34,957 bases of DNA, from positions 1 to 34,957 of the forward strand of contig JAYEHK010000144.1 of the NCBI GenBank assembly GCA_034659475.1. The letters run 5' to 3'. Origin of the DNA: JAYEHK01 sp034659475 (GTDB taxonomy: Bacteria > Bacillota > Syntrophomonadia > Syntrophomonadales > Syntrophomonadaceae). The translations under genes were made by a program, and so were the position numbers. The notes beneath the pieces were generated by a model, which was not told the DNA's origin, searched no databases, and worked only from the letters and a program-made list of their open reading frames with translations. Every line of letters begins with the position of its first letter. Within the stretch, counting starts at the first letter, position 1. This document shows, piece by piece, positions 23,184 to 30,533 of this stretch.

Positions 23184-23841
23184 GCCTATCATCCTCAATA
23201 ATGGCAAGCATAAGCGTCAAGACTTCTTTAATGGTAATATCAGTGGTATCTATGACAATGGACTCGGGCAAGATTTTCAATGCACCAATTTCCCTCTCTG
23301 CATCCATTAAATCACGTTTGTTTATGTCGTCCGTGATTTTTTGCTCATTAATGGTAAAGCCTTTACTTTTCATTTCTTCAATTCTTCTTTTTGCTCGCTC
23401 TGCCAGGCTGGCTGTAATGAAAAACTTATAATCAGCATCAGGGAGAACTTGTTCACCTATGTCTCGTCCATCCATGATTACATTCCCCTCGGCAGCCATT
23501 TTCTTTTGTTTGCTTACCATAATACCTCTCACCTGAGGGTTTAATGCTATTTGGGAAACAAGCGCGCTTACTTCAGGGGTACGAATCGCTTCAGTAACAT
23601 CCTGTCCGTCTAAAATAACCTTCTGACCAGCAGGAGTTTGTTCGAAATGAATTGATGTGGAATTGGATAGTTTATAGATCGAATGGGTATCATCTATAGA
23701 GATATCAGAATTCATAGCTTTCCATGTCAAAGCTCTGTACATGGCACTAGTATCAACATATATAAACTCAAGTTGCTGAGCAATCAACCGGGCAATTGTA
23801 CTCTTTCCTGCCCCTGCGGGACCGTCAATAGCTATCTTCAT
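23173..23841 (-). CDS. cmk: Cytidylate kinase
   Basis: Phosphorylates CMP and dCMP. The 222-residue P-loop kinase starts MKIAIDGPAGAGKST (Walker A 7-15), with the CMP-binding YVDTSAMYRALTW, DGRDIGEQVLPDA and the LID arginine region ASLAERAKRRIEEM. The start is ATG at 23841, 30 nt after a promoter with TTTACA/TAAAAT elements; the ribosome binding site is AAGGTAGG. It leads the cmk-plsC-ispH/rpsA-fmdB operon. Confidence 0.97.
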   Translation of the reverse strand: MKIAIDGPAGAGKSTIARLIAQQLEFIYVDTSAMYRALTWKAMNSDISIDDTHSIYKLSNSTSIHFEQTPAGQKVILDGQDVTEAIRTPEVSALVSQIALNPQVRGIMVSKQKKMAAEGNVIMDGRDIGEQVLPDADYKFFITASLAERAKRRIEEMKSKGFTINEQKITDDINKRDLMDAEREIGALKILPESIVIDTTDITIKEVLTLMLAIIEDDRHVV

Positions 23842-23871
23842 TATACAACCTACCTTGCAATATTCTAATAC

Positions 23872-23899
23872 ATTTTAGCACAATGACCTCTTATGTAAA
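23872..23899 (-). promoter_or_regulatory. Sigma-A promoter of the cmk operon
   Basis: Minus-strand TTTACA (23894-23899), 16-bp spacer and TAAAAT (23872-23877), 31 bp upstream of cmk. Confidence 0.65.
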
Positions 23900-23921
23900 A
23901 GCTAAGTTATAAAATGCTGCA

Positions 23922-24101
23922 CTATTTTCCTAAATAAAAAAAATCACTGATACTACTTGCACAACCATGAATATCAAACATCATAAAGAGAATAATAGCA
24001 ACTGCTGCCAATCCAATTAGATTATTTTTATTCATTTGCCTTTTTATCTCACTGTCTTGCTGGGACATTTCCTTTTTGTTTCGCACCTTATGATTTCGCA
24101 A
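23922..24101 (-). CDS. Small single-pass membrane protein, 59 aa
   Basis: A 59-residue frame starting at TTG 24101 with GGAGG 7 nt upstream. A charged, lysine/glutamine-rich N-terminal part (MRNHKVRNKKEMSQQDSEIK) is followed by one hydrophobic helix (NLIGLAAVAIILFMMF, about 27-42) and a short tail DIHGCASSISDFFYLGK. The shape is of a tail-anchored or single-pass protein with the N-terminus inside. It sits between cmk and a divergent unknown gene. I do not recognise the family. Its strong ribosome binding site and clean stop argue it is real. Confidence 0.6.
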   Translation of the reverse strand: MRNHKVRNKKEMSQQDSEIKRQMNKNNLIGLAAVAIILFMMFDIHGCASSISDFFYLGK

Positions 24102-24136
24102 GTGATCTCCTCCAGAGTATTAACCATATCCATAAT

Positions 24137-24153
24137 TTACAGTAATACCGTAA
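24137..24153. promoter_or_regulatory. Palindromic site between divergent small genes
   Basis: TTACAGTA-A-TACCGTAA is a 17-bp inverted repeat with one mismatched pair, located between the divergent starts at 24101 and 24215 and 8 bp upstream of the plus-strand -35 element. Placement suggests an operator for one or both genes. Confidence 0.35.
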
Positions 24154-24161
24154 CATAAAGC

Positions 24162-24190
24162 TTGTGAAAATTCCACAAATTAGATAATCT
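24162..24190 (+). promoter_or_regulatory. Sigma-A promoter of the plus-strand gene
   Basis: TTGTGA (24162-24167), 17-bp spacer, TAATCT (24185-24190), with a further AT-rich stretch; the gene's GGAGG follows at 24205-24209. Confidence 0.6.
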
Positions 24191-24214
24191 ATTATATATA
24201 AATTGGAGGAGCTG

Positions 24215-24652
24215 GTGATTTTGCAAGATTTTGAAGGTTTTCAACTCGAATTCATTAGAGAGGAAAAGCATCTTATGCTTCCTCTGGTCAGTTCTATTCT
24301 CGTAACGCAAACCCTTTATGATGTTCTATTTCAATATGTTATTACACAAGAGAAAGAGCAAAAGCTCTTAGCCTTTATCCATCAACTGGAAACCCACATA
24401 AAGAGCAAATCTAGGGCACCCTTTTCAAAACCTATTGAGGACCTGGTCTTCCTTGATGACGGTTTACAGGAATTAAAACTTTTGAACTGGATGGAGATAC
24501 CTGTATCAATTTTCCGGATCAACCCGTGTGGGAAAAATCAGGATCTTTCAAGCATAGAAGATTTTATTACTATGCTTGAAAAACTGATGAACTGCAGTGC
24601 ATTACAAAACGATAACATCATCTACGTATACCCCAGTAATTTAGTTAGATAG
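24215..24652 (+). CDS. Protein of unknown function, only plus-strand gene
   Basis: A 145-residue soluble acidic protein starting at GTG 24215 with GGAGG 5 nt upstream (a TTG two codons on is an alternative, and the frame is open back to 24203). Leu/Glu/Gln-rich helical segments dominate (YVITQEKEQKLLAFIHQLETH; SSIEDFITMLEKLMN). I recognise no domain. It has its own promoter and is followed by a good terminator, so it is a single-gene unit transcribed against every other gene in the window. Function unknown; codon use looks like its neighbours. Confidence 0.75.
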   Translation: MILQDFEGFQLEFIREEKHLMLPLVSSILVTQTLYDVLFQYVITQEKEQKLLAFIHQLETHIKSKSRAPFSKPIEDLVFLDDGLQELKLLNWMEIPVSIFRINPCGKNQDLSSIEDFITMLEKLMNCSALQNDNIIYVYPSNLVR

Positions 24653-24703
24653 TAAACATCCCAGGGCTAACTTTGAAGTATTACAATTATTCATACAATT
24701 CGC

Positions 24704-24737
24704 AAAAAAGCCTCCGCGATCAAACGGAGGTTTTTTT
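24704..24737 (+). terminator. Terminator of the plus-strand gene
   Basis: CCTCCG and CGGAGG arms, extended by A/T pairs to AAAAAAGCCTCCG...CGGAGGTTTTTTT, with an 8-nt loop CGATCAAA. The T-run makes it a strong plus-strand terminator; the A-run on the other side gives some activity on the minus strand. Confidence 0.85.
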
Positions 24738-24804
24738 AAGTCAATCAGATTTGGTTATTAATCCTCCATGTCTGCAGGTCACAACCACCGATGAAAATTG
24801 GTTA

Positions 24805-24836
24805 GGGGTTAGGGGTTAGGGGTTAGGGGTTAGGGG
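24805..24836 (+). repeat. Telomere-like (GGGGTTA)n G-quadruplex tract
   Basis: Five GGGG runs spaced by TTA (24805-24808, 24812-24815, 24819-24822, 24826-24829, 24833-24836). Just downstream, C-runs at 24861-24863, 24867-24870, 24874-24877 and 24881-24884 give a second quadruplex motif on the minus strand. The two tracts are partly complementary, so a hairpin is an alternative to quadruplexes. Confidence 0.75.
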
Positions 24837-24995
24837 TCAGTCGCTATGCACCTAGCATTGCCCTTACCCCTCACCCCTGACCCCTTACAAAAAAATCTGC
24901 GTCTATTAAAAAGCTATTTTCTAATTAACCACCCATGTCTGCACGACACAACCACCGATGAAAATCAGTGTGTAACCGGGGAAGGAAACGATTTT

Positions 24996-25091
24996 AACGC
25001 TGATATACGCTGATTACCGCAGATGAACGCTGTTTTATATATTATAAAAAAGAACAGCGTAAATCAGCGGTAATCAGCGAACATCAGCGTT
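24996..25091. repeat. 39-bp imperfect inverted repeat of CGCTGAT units
   Basis: Arms 24996-25034 and 25053-25091 match at 34 of 39 positions by eye, each made of repeated (A)CGCTGATT-like units, around an 18-nt AT-rich loop. It lies 20 nt beyond the speB stop and may serve as its terminator. A partial copy (CGATTTTAACACTGATTACCGCTGA) occurs at 32951. Confidence 0.65.
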
Positions 25092-25110
25092 TTCGGTTCC
25101 TATTTTCTAA

Positions 25111-25977
25111 TTAATAAGCAAGTAAAACCTCTCGCATCAATTTAGCTCCAAGAATAGAGGTATTGTCTGCCTGATCATAAGGAGGCGAGATTTCCACCAT
25201 ATCGAAGCCAACGACGTTTGCCGAGGCCAGTCGGTGCAAGGTAGTCAGCAATTCCTTTGAACTGATTCCCCCTGCTTCTGTGGTACCTGTTCCCGGAGCA
25301 AAAGCTGGGTCCAGTACGTCAATATCAAGGGTAATATACAGTGGCCTGGAGCCAATCTTTTCTAATACTTCATCAACCACCAATGCCACCTGGTCCACAT
25401 AGAGGTTACTATGCAGTGCACCGTACTGAAACTCTTCTTTCGTACCTGAACGAATTCCCAGTTGGAATAAATTCTTCCCTCCAATAACCTTCATAACCTG
25501 CCGCATAACTGTTGCGTGTGAAAGTTCTTCCCCCAGATAATCGGTACGCAAATCAGCATGGGCGTCCAGTTGCAGAACACAAAGATCAGCGTACTTCTCC
25601 TTATATGCGCGAACCATGGGAAGCGTCACCAGATGTTCCCCACCTATAGAAAAGATTTTCTTGCCCTCTGCAAGGAACCCACGGGCAACCTGCTCCATGC
25701 GCTCCAGACTGGCATAAATGTTACCAAAAGGAATCACCACATCTCCGGCATCATAAAACAGGATGTCCTCCAGTGATTTATCCTGATAAATGCTGTATTC
25801 TTCTACCGCTTCAGACACCTCACGCACTCTGTAAGGGGCATGACGGGTACCCGGACGAAAACTGGTGGTAGAATCCATCGGCAACCCCAGTAATACCTTT
25901 TCACAGCTCTCCAGATCATCCGTGCACCCCATAAAAAACGCCTTGCGTTCAAGATATTGTAATGTTGTATTATCCAT
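25111..25977 (-). CDS. speB: Agmatinase
   Basis: Hydrolyses agmatine to putrescine and urea with a binuclear manganese centre. The 288-residue ureohydrolase has the three metal motifs GGEH (112-115), DAHADLR (138-144) and the DIDVLDPAFAPGTGTTE block. Start at ATG 25977 with AGGAG just upstream, 7 nt after speE stops. Last gene of pdaD-speE-speB. Agmatinase rather than arginase is supported by context: the operon's first gene makes agmatine. Confidence 0.94.
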   Translation of the reverse strand: MDNTTLQYLERKAFFMGCTDDLESCEKVLLGLPMDSTTSFRPGTRHAPYRVREVSEAVEEYSIYQDKSLEDILFYDAGDVVIPFGNIYASLERMEQVARGFLAEGKKIFSIGGEHLVTLPMVRAYKEKYADLCVLQLDAHADLRTDYLGEELSHATVMRQVMKVIGGKNLFQLGIRSGTKEEFQYGALHSNLYVDQVALVVDEVLEKIGSRPLYITLDIDVLDPAFAPGTGTTEAGGISSKELLTTLHRLASANVVGFDMVEISPPYDQADNTSILGAKLMREVLLAY

Positions 25978-25984
25978 GCCTCTC

Positions 25985-26806
25985 CTACTCAACAATCTTT
26001 TTCACAAAGTTCGGCAGCATAAAAGCAGCCTGATGTACCTGGTGGTTATAGTATTTCAATTCGCGAACACTGTTGTTTACAATTTTTTCAGGATCATATT
26101 TTTTAGAGCCTACTGCAAAACTCCACACTCCACTCGGGTACGTGGGGATGTTTGCCAGATACAGTTTAGTCATCGGGAACACGGATTGAATGCCGCCATG
26201 AGCCATCTTGATAACGTCTTCATTGAAAAATGGTGATTCACTCTGTGCGACCAGCATACCGTCCTCTTTTAGTGCCTCAAAACAATCCTGATAAAACTCT
26301 TTTGAGAACAGTTGAACAGCAGGTCCAACCGGTTCGGTTGAATCAATAATAATCACATCAAACTGATCTTTCCGGTCTTGAATATACTTAATCCCATCAT
26401 CTACAATAATCTCTGCCCCAGGTTCTTCAAAGCCTGCAGCCAACTCGGGGAAAAAATCACGAGAAGCCCGGATTACACGATCATCAATTTCTACAAGCGT
26501 TCCTTTTTCAACCAGCGGGTGCCGAAGGACTTCCCGCAGAGCACCGCCATCTCCTCCCCCAATAATAAGCACATTCCGAGGTGATGGGTGCGCATTCAAC
26601 GCAACCTGGGTAATCATTTCATGATATACAAATTCGTCTTTTTCTGTGGTCATCACCATGCCATCAAGGAAAAGCATACGCCCGAATTGTTCCGTACACA
26701 CAACGGACAGATGCTGAAACGGTGTTTGTTCCGTTCTTAACGTTTCAGTCGTTTTACAGGAAAAACCCAGGGACGGTGTCTGATATTCTGTAACCCAAAG
26801 CTCCAA
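25985..26806 (-). CDS. speE: Polyamine aminopropyltransferase (spermidine synthase)
   Basis: Transfers aminopropyl from decarboxylated S-adenosylmethionine to putrescine. The 273-residue protein has the N-terminal strand domain with FGRMLFLDG and MTTEKDEFVYHEM, the nucleotide-binding loop LIIGGGDGGALREVLRH (GGGDGG 83-88), the VEIDDRVI acidic site and IIIDSTEPVGPA near 152. It begins 41 nt after pdaD and ends 7 nt before speB. No speD for SAM decarboxylation is in the window. Confidence 0.95.
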   Translation of the reverse strand: MELWVTEYQTPSLGFSCKTTETLRTEQTPFQHLSVVCTEQFGRMLFLDGMVMTTEKDEFVYHEMITQVALNAHPSPRNVLIIGGGDGGALREVLRHPLVEKGTLVEIDDRVIRASRDFFPELAAGFEEPGAEIIVDDGIKYIQDRKDQFDVIIIDSTEPVGPAVQLFSKEFYQDCFEALKEDGMLVAQSESPFFNEDVIKMAHGGIQSVFPMTKLYLANIPTYPSGVWSFAVGSKKYDPEKIVNNSVRELKYYNHQVHQAAFMLPNFVKKIVE

Positions 26807-26847
26807 TGATTCAGCCTCCTCTGTTTTTTCTATTTATTCGTTGTATC

Positions 26848-27306
26848 TTAATACCATAACGGCACAGCGGCAAATGCACAGCCAATGTTTTCTACAACAT
26901 GTTCGCAGGCTGCAATTTTAATTTCATCCAATTCCAGATTTCTCATACGGAAAGCTTCTTCGACCATTTTCCTAACCTGTTCTTCCGCTTCCGCTTTGCT
27001 GCATTTTCCTTCAAACTCCATAATAACCCCAAAACTATTTTTTTTAATGCCTACCCCAACAGCAGCAGCAATGGTAGTTCCTTTTTCATCACTGGTAATG
27101 GTTCCATAGGCTATGGGCAGTAAAGATCCCGGCGGTATAACCATATCAGGCTCATATTCACAACCCGGAGGTAAGATGCTACTGACTCGTAACAGATTCG
27201 TATTTCCTACTCTTGCCTTTAATAATGCGCCATCAAAAGCAGTTAGCGCGGTTTGTCCTTCACATGAAGCAGCGGTCGTAAAATATTTTTTTGGTAATGG
27301 TAACAC
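26848..27306 (-). CDS. pdaD: Pyruvoyl-dependent arginine decarboxylase
   Basis: Decarboxylates arginine to agmatine using a pyruvoyl group instead of PLP. The 152-residue proenzyme keeps the family layout: EGQTALTAFDGALLKARVGN, then the self-cleavage site LLRVSSILPPG, where the bond between Ser42 and Ser43 is expected to break to form the pyruvoyl group, EFEGKCSKAEAEE, and the C-terminal ENIGCAFAAVPLWY. I start at GTG 27306 with GGAGG 8 nt upstream rather than the GTG three codons earlier. First gene of pdaD-speE-speB. The same fold is best known from archaea such as Methanocaldococcus jannaschii. Confidence 0.94.
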   Translation of the reverse strand: MLPLPKKYFTTAASCEGQTALTAFDGALLKARVGNTNLLRVSSILPPGCEYEPDMVIPPGSLLPIAYGTITSDEKGTTIAAAVGVGIKKNSFGVIMEFEGKCSKAEAEEQVRKMVEEAFRMRNLELDEIKIAACEHVVENIGCAFAAVPLWY

Positions 27307-27351
27307 AATAGACACCTCCAGATATAATTTATGAATTGGGCAATAGAACTA

Positions 27352-27384
27352 TTATATACAAATTATATACAAATCATATACAAA
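27352..27384. repeat. Three tandem 11-bp repeats in the pdaD promoter region
   Basis: TTATATACAAA (27352-27362), TTATATACAAA (27363-27373) and TCATATACAAA (27374-27384) follow without gaps. At 11 bp per unit the repeats sit on one face of the helix. On the minus strand the array contains TATAAT and TTGTAT boxes, so it overlaps the likely pdaD promoter; tandem operators for a regulator are plausible. Confidence 0.55.
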
Positions 27385-27422
27385 AATAAATCACATAATT
27401 TCAACAGGACCATAAAAGAAAA

Positions 27423-27456
27423 AGCTTTCGCTCATCCTCTAATGATGGCGGAAGCT
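27423..27456 (-). terminator. lysR-family gene terminator
   Basis: Minus-strand AGCTT and AAGCT arms, with CGC/GCG and CATC/GATG inner pairs, then TTTTTC and a further T-run. It lies 40 nt after the regulator's stop. Confidence 0.6.
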
Positions 27457-27495
27457 GCAGTTACACTTTTAATACATTCTTTCTTAGTACGTAGC

Positions 27496-28404
27496 CTACA
27501 CTTTTTGCGGTGGTTCCTCCAGTCTCTTGACGAATTCCAAAAACGCATTTACCGATTTACGCCTGACCTTCTGACTTGGATAAATAACATAAAATGATCT
27601 TTTGGCCGATGGTTCATCCAATTTAATATCACGAAGGCGCGTATGATTTTCATGCCTGCGTATTGCCCACTTAGAAACAATTGATATCCCAACACCAGAT
27701 TCTACCATTGCAAGAACCGCTTCCGTACTTCCAGCTTCCATATAAATATTCAGGTCTTCATTCCTGATACCACGAGATTGCAGCAGATCTTCAACAGCTT
27801 TGCGTGTACCAGATCCCTTTTCGCGAAAGATCCATTTTTCTGACAACAGGTCGGATAGAGTTGTGCTGTTGGCCTTTGCAAGACGATGGTTTTCCGGAAC
27901 AACAACCACCAGTTCATCTTCCAGCCATTGAAATCCTTCAACTTTCCGATTGTTAATCCACCCACCTACAATACCAATATCTAGTTCTCTATCAGCTATT
28001 TTATTAAATACTTTTTCAGTATCGGATATATCCAAACTAATGGATATACTGCTGTGTTTATCTTTAAACTTTTTCACAATGGACGGTAAAATATATTGAC
28101 CTGGTATCGTACTGGCCCCCAGAAATAATTTCCCTTTACTGCTCTCAGACATCTCCCCCATAGCCTTTTCGGTTTTATCCATCGCTTTTATGATTTCCCG
28201 TGCACATTGATACAGCGTTTCTCCGGCTTCTGTGGGTTTTAGCTTTCGTCCTGACCGTTCCAGTAGTAATACCCCATAGATATCCTCCAGGCTTTGAATT
28301 TGCTTTGTCACAGCAGGCTGTGAAATCCCAAAATCTTCTGCAGTCCGAGATAGATTTTGGGTTTCAACAACTCGCACATAGGTCTTAAACAGATTTAAAT
28401 TCAT
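27496..28404 (-). CDS. LysR-family transcriptional regulator
   Basis: A 302-residue regulator with an N-terminal winged helix (MNLNLFKTYVRVVETQNLSR; recognition helix in GISQPAVTKQIQSLE) and a C-terminal periplasmic-binding-like effector domain beginning KLFLGASTIPGQYILPS. The start at ATG 28404 has a moderate GGGCGG site; five upstream residues are possible. It lies 21 nt after the SufB-like gene, in the same direction, so it may be part of the suf transcript or an independent unit reading it. Effector not predictable from sequence alone; CysB-like sulphur regulation would fit the neighbour but is only a guess. Confidence 0.85.
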   Translation of the reverse strand: MNLNLFKTYVRVVETQNLSRTAEDFGISQPAVTKQIQSLEDIYGVLLLERSGRKLKPTEAGETLYQCAREIIKAMDKTEKAMGEMSESSKGKLFLGASTIPGQYILPSIVKKFKDKHSSISISLDISDTEKVFNKIADRELDIGIVGGWINNRKVEGFQWLEDELVVVVPENHRLAKANSTTLSDLLSEKWIFREKGSGTRKAVEDLLQSRGIRNEDLNIYMEAGSTEAVLAMVESGVGISIVSKWAIRRHENHTRLRDIKLDEPSAKRSFYVIYPSQKVRRKSVNAFLEFVKRLEEPPQKV

Positions 28405-28425
28405 GTTAAAACCGCCCATTCATTA

Positions 28426-29349
28426 TTATCTTAAAAAGCCTTCCAAAATCGCTTCTATCGCTTCTTTTTCAGTTAGACCCAGGGACATTAATTTGATCAA
28501 CTGTTCTCCAGCTATTTTTCCAATGGCGGCTTCATGCGTCAGCACCGCATCAGCGTCTTCAGCCTGAAGTTCGGGAATAGATTGTATTCTGGCACGATCC
28601 ATAATAATCGCATCACACTCAACATGTCCCATACAAGCAGTTTTACCAATTAATGCTGCACGAAACAGCTGAAAGGAATTTCCCTGGGCTACCGAACGAG
28701 AAAGAATCTGAGCAGTCCCATCCTTCCCCTCAATGGAGATCTTGATATCCGAATGAGCCTTTTGACCCCCCTGGGTCAGCAAACGTTCAATAATCTTCAA
28801 ATTTCCTTTTTCATGAACATGTGCAACCGTAGAGCGATCAGTATCATCCACGCCTTTTATTTGAACCATTTCCAGTTCGGCAGAAGCGTCTTTTTCAATC
28901 GTTATGATCGTAGATGGATTAAGCACATTCTTTCCGTCTCCTGCTCCCTCGCCATAATGTTTTTCTACATACTTTAATCTTGCACCCTGTCGCACAATAA
29001 TTTCGTGTATACCATCATGTCGCGAGGTTGCATGACTTGAATTATGAATGCCACAACCAGCAACAATGGTAATATCTGAATCTTCCCCAATGATAAATGT
29101 ATTGTATACCTTGTCGTTAAAGCCCGGTTGCGTGAGAATAACCGGTACATGCACGGATTCATTGATTGTTCCAGGTTTCACCTCGACGGTAAGTCCCGGA
29201 TTATCTATTTGAGAATGAATCATAATGTTGGGTGAGGAATGTCTCACAATCGCCTCACCATTGCTGCGAATGTTTACGGCTCCTTTCGGAAGTTCGTTGA
29301 TATCACTTACAGCCCGCAATAGATCCAAATCTATTCTATTTAAATTCAT
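28426..29349 (-). CDS. SufB/SufD-family Fe-S scaffold, short form
   Basis: A 307-residue beta-helix protein of the SufBD family, well below the length of classical SufB (about 460-490). Recognisable blocks are NIMIHSQIDNPGLTVEVKPG, GCGIHNSSHATSRHDGIHEI, VECDAIIMDRARIQSIPELQ and the C-terminal LTHEAAIGKIAGEQLIKLMSLGLTEKEA. The short form paired with one SufC is the minimal SUF arrangement seen in anaerobes and archaea. Start at ATG 29349 with GGGAG 9 nt upstream, overlapping sufC by 14 nt. It should assemble Fe-S clusters on the SufC2-SufB2 complex. Confidence 0.88.
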   Translation of the reverse strand: MNLNRIDLDLLRAVSDINELPKGAVNIRSNGEAIVRHSSPNIMIHSQIDNPGLTVEVKPGTINESVHVPVILTQPGFNDKVYNTFIIGEDSDITIVAGCGIHNSSHATSRHDGIHEIIVRQGARLKYVEKHYGEGAGDGKNVLNPSTIITIEKDASAELEMVQIKGVDDTDRSTVAHVHEKGNLKIIERLLTQGGQKAHSDIKISIEGKDGTAQILSRSVAQGNSFQLFRAALIGKTACMGHVECDAIIMDRARIQSIPELQAEDADAVLTHEAAIGKIAGEQLIKLMSLGLTEKEAIEAILEGFLR

Positions 29350-30085
29350 ACTGCATATCTCCCTGACACTGTCTGCGTATTTTACATTCAATATCGTCTT
29401 TGATTAGGTGCCATATCTCGTCAGCGGTACCTTTCCCGGTTATCACCCCATCGTCAATGACAATAATTTCATCACAAATGGGCAAAATGTTTTCATTATG
29501 GCTAATTACAATGGCTAATTTATCGGGGTTTTTCTTATAGCCATCCACAATCAAAGCAATTAACTTCTGAATCGTCCACAGATCAACCCCCGCTTCCGGT
29601 TCGTCAAAGATACTTACTTTAGTATCTCTTAGAAGTAATTGCGCAACTTCAATCCGCTTTATTTCTCCCCCACTTAGTCCAGGTCCCAGGTCTCGATCAA
29701 AATAATCCTCCGGGCATAACCCAACTGCCCGCATTTGACCTCTTATTGCCATGGATTCACTATCGGGTGCGGCAATATCCAGAACATCTTTAACAGTTAG
29801 CCCTTTGAATCTAGTGGGCTGTTGAAACGCATACCCTATTCCCTGTCTGGCTCTTTCTGTAAGTGACAACTCACTTATATCCAGTCCGTCCAAATAGATA
29901 CGCCCCTGTGTCTGCTGATAGATGCCCATGATTACTTTGGCCAGAGATGTTTTTCCACCTCCATTGGGACCGGTAACACCATAGAGTTTTCCCGTTTCAA
30001 ATTCCAGGTTCACACCTCGAAGAATCTCTTTGTTTTCACCATTCCCATCGGTAACCTGCATCCACACATCTTCAAGTTTTAGCAT
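29336..30085 (-). CDS. sufC: SufC-like Fe-S assembly ATPase
   Basis: ATPase of the SUF Fe-S assembly complex, a soluble ABC protein. The 249-residue protein has Walker A GPNGGGKT (39-46), signature LSGGEIKR (137-144), Walker B VSIFDEPEAGVD (157-168) and the Q-loop QQPTRF. The start is ATG 30085 with GGAGG 6 nt upstream; seven in-frame residues upstream have no site. It overlaps the SufB-like gene by 14 nt. It lies between the feo genes and lysR-type gene. Confidence 0.9.
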   Translation of the reverse strand: MLKLEDVWMQVTDGNGENKEILRGVNLEFETGKLYGVTGPNGGGKTSLAKVIMGIYQQTQGRIYLDGLDISELSLTERARQGIGYAFQQPTRFKGLTVKDVLDIAAPDSESMAIRGQMRAVGLCPEDYFDRDLGPGLSGGEIKRIEVAQLLLRDTKVSIFDEPEAGVDLWTIQKLIALIVDGYKKNPDKLAIVISHNENILPICDEIIVIDDGVITGKGTADEIWHLIKDDIECKIRRQCQGDMQYEFK

Positions 30086-30265
30086 AAATAACCTCCAAAA
30101 TATCACGGTTCTTAAATTCTACCATAGCCTTTATTGTTTATGTCTAATAATGTCATTTTAATATTCATAATCACATTACAAGACACATTGTATCCCTAAT
30201 TTTCATCGTTTAATATTTTAATCCATATTCCCATCACTCACAAGTTGTTTTCGTATTAACATTTT

Positions 30266-30490
30266 TTATTTTGCTTCCACATCCAGGGCTGCTGCTACAC
30301 CGCGTCCCAGGGCAACCTGAGATTGCCCAACTTTTATCAGTAATGGACCTCTAAAGGGATGTCTTGCAATAAGTTCGATTTGTACACCAGGCATAATTCC
30401 CATCTCAAACATTTTCCTTTGGAAATTACCACCTTTAAGAATTGAAGATATCTGTGCCTTATCTCCAGGTTTCATTTCAATTAATTTCAT
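30266..30490 (-). CDS. feoA: FeoA ferrous iron transport protein
   Basis: A 74-residue SH3-like protein starting at ATG 30490 with GAGGAG 8 nt upstream. The recognised stretch is MKPGDKAQISSILKGGNFQRKMFEMGIMPGVQIELIARHPFRGPLLIKVGQSQVALGRGVAAALDV. FeoA modulates FeoB. It follows feoB by 43 nt, the reverse of the usual feoA-feoB order. A single FeoA is present. Confidence 0.93.
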   Translation of the reverse strand: MKLIEMKPGDKAQISSILKGGNFQRKMFEMGIMPGVQIELIARHPFRGPLLIKVGQSQVALGRGVAAALDVEAK

Positions 30491-30533
30491 GTAAATCACT
30501 CCTCGTTCCCATGCAACAAATGTGATCATCAAT

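Larger units (their letters stand above)
24740..25110. repeat. Intergenic cluster of dispersed and inverted repeats
   Basis: No gene. In order: a copy of the CATGTCTGCA...CACAACCACCGATGAAAAT repeat (about 24768-24798), a G-tract array (24805-24836), a conserved core also found at 32991-33067 (24831-24907), a second CATGTCTGCA...GATGAAAAT copy (24930-24966), and a long inverted repeat (24996-25091). The motif TTTTCTAATTAA recurs at 24917 and 25104. The region lies between the plus-strand terminator and the 3' end of speB. Confidence 0.7.

Noticed and set aside
24805..24884. CRISPR array
   Set aside because: The repeat unit is only 7 bp with no spacers, and no cas gene is present.
27360..27597. 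88-residue plus-strand frame near the pdaD promoter
   Set aside because: It spans the tandem repeats, the lysR terminator and the end of the lysR gene antisense; no site or domain.
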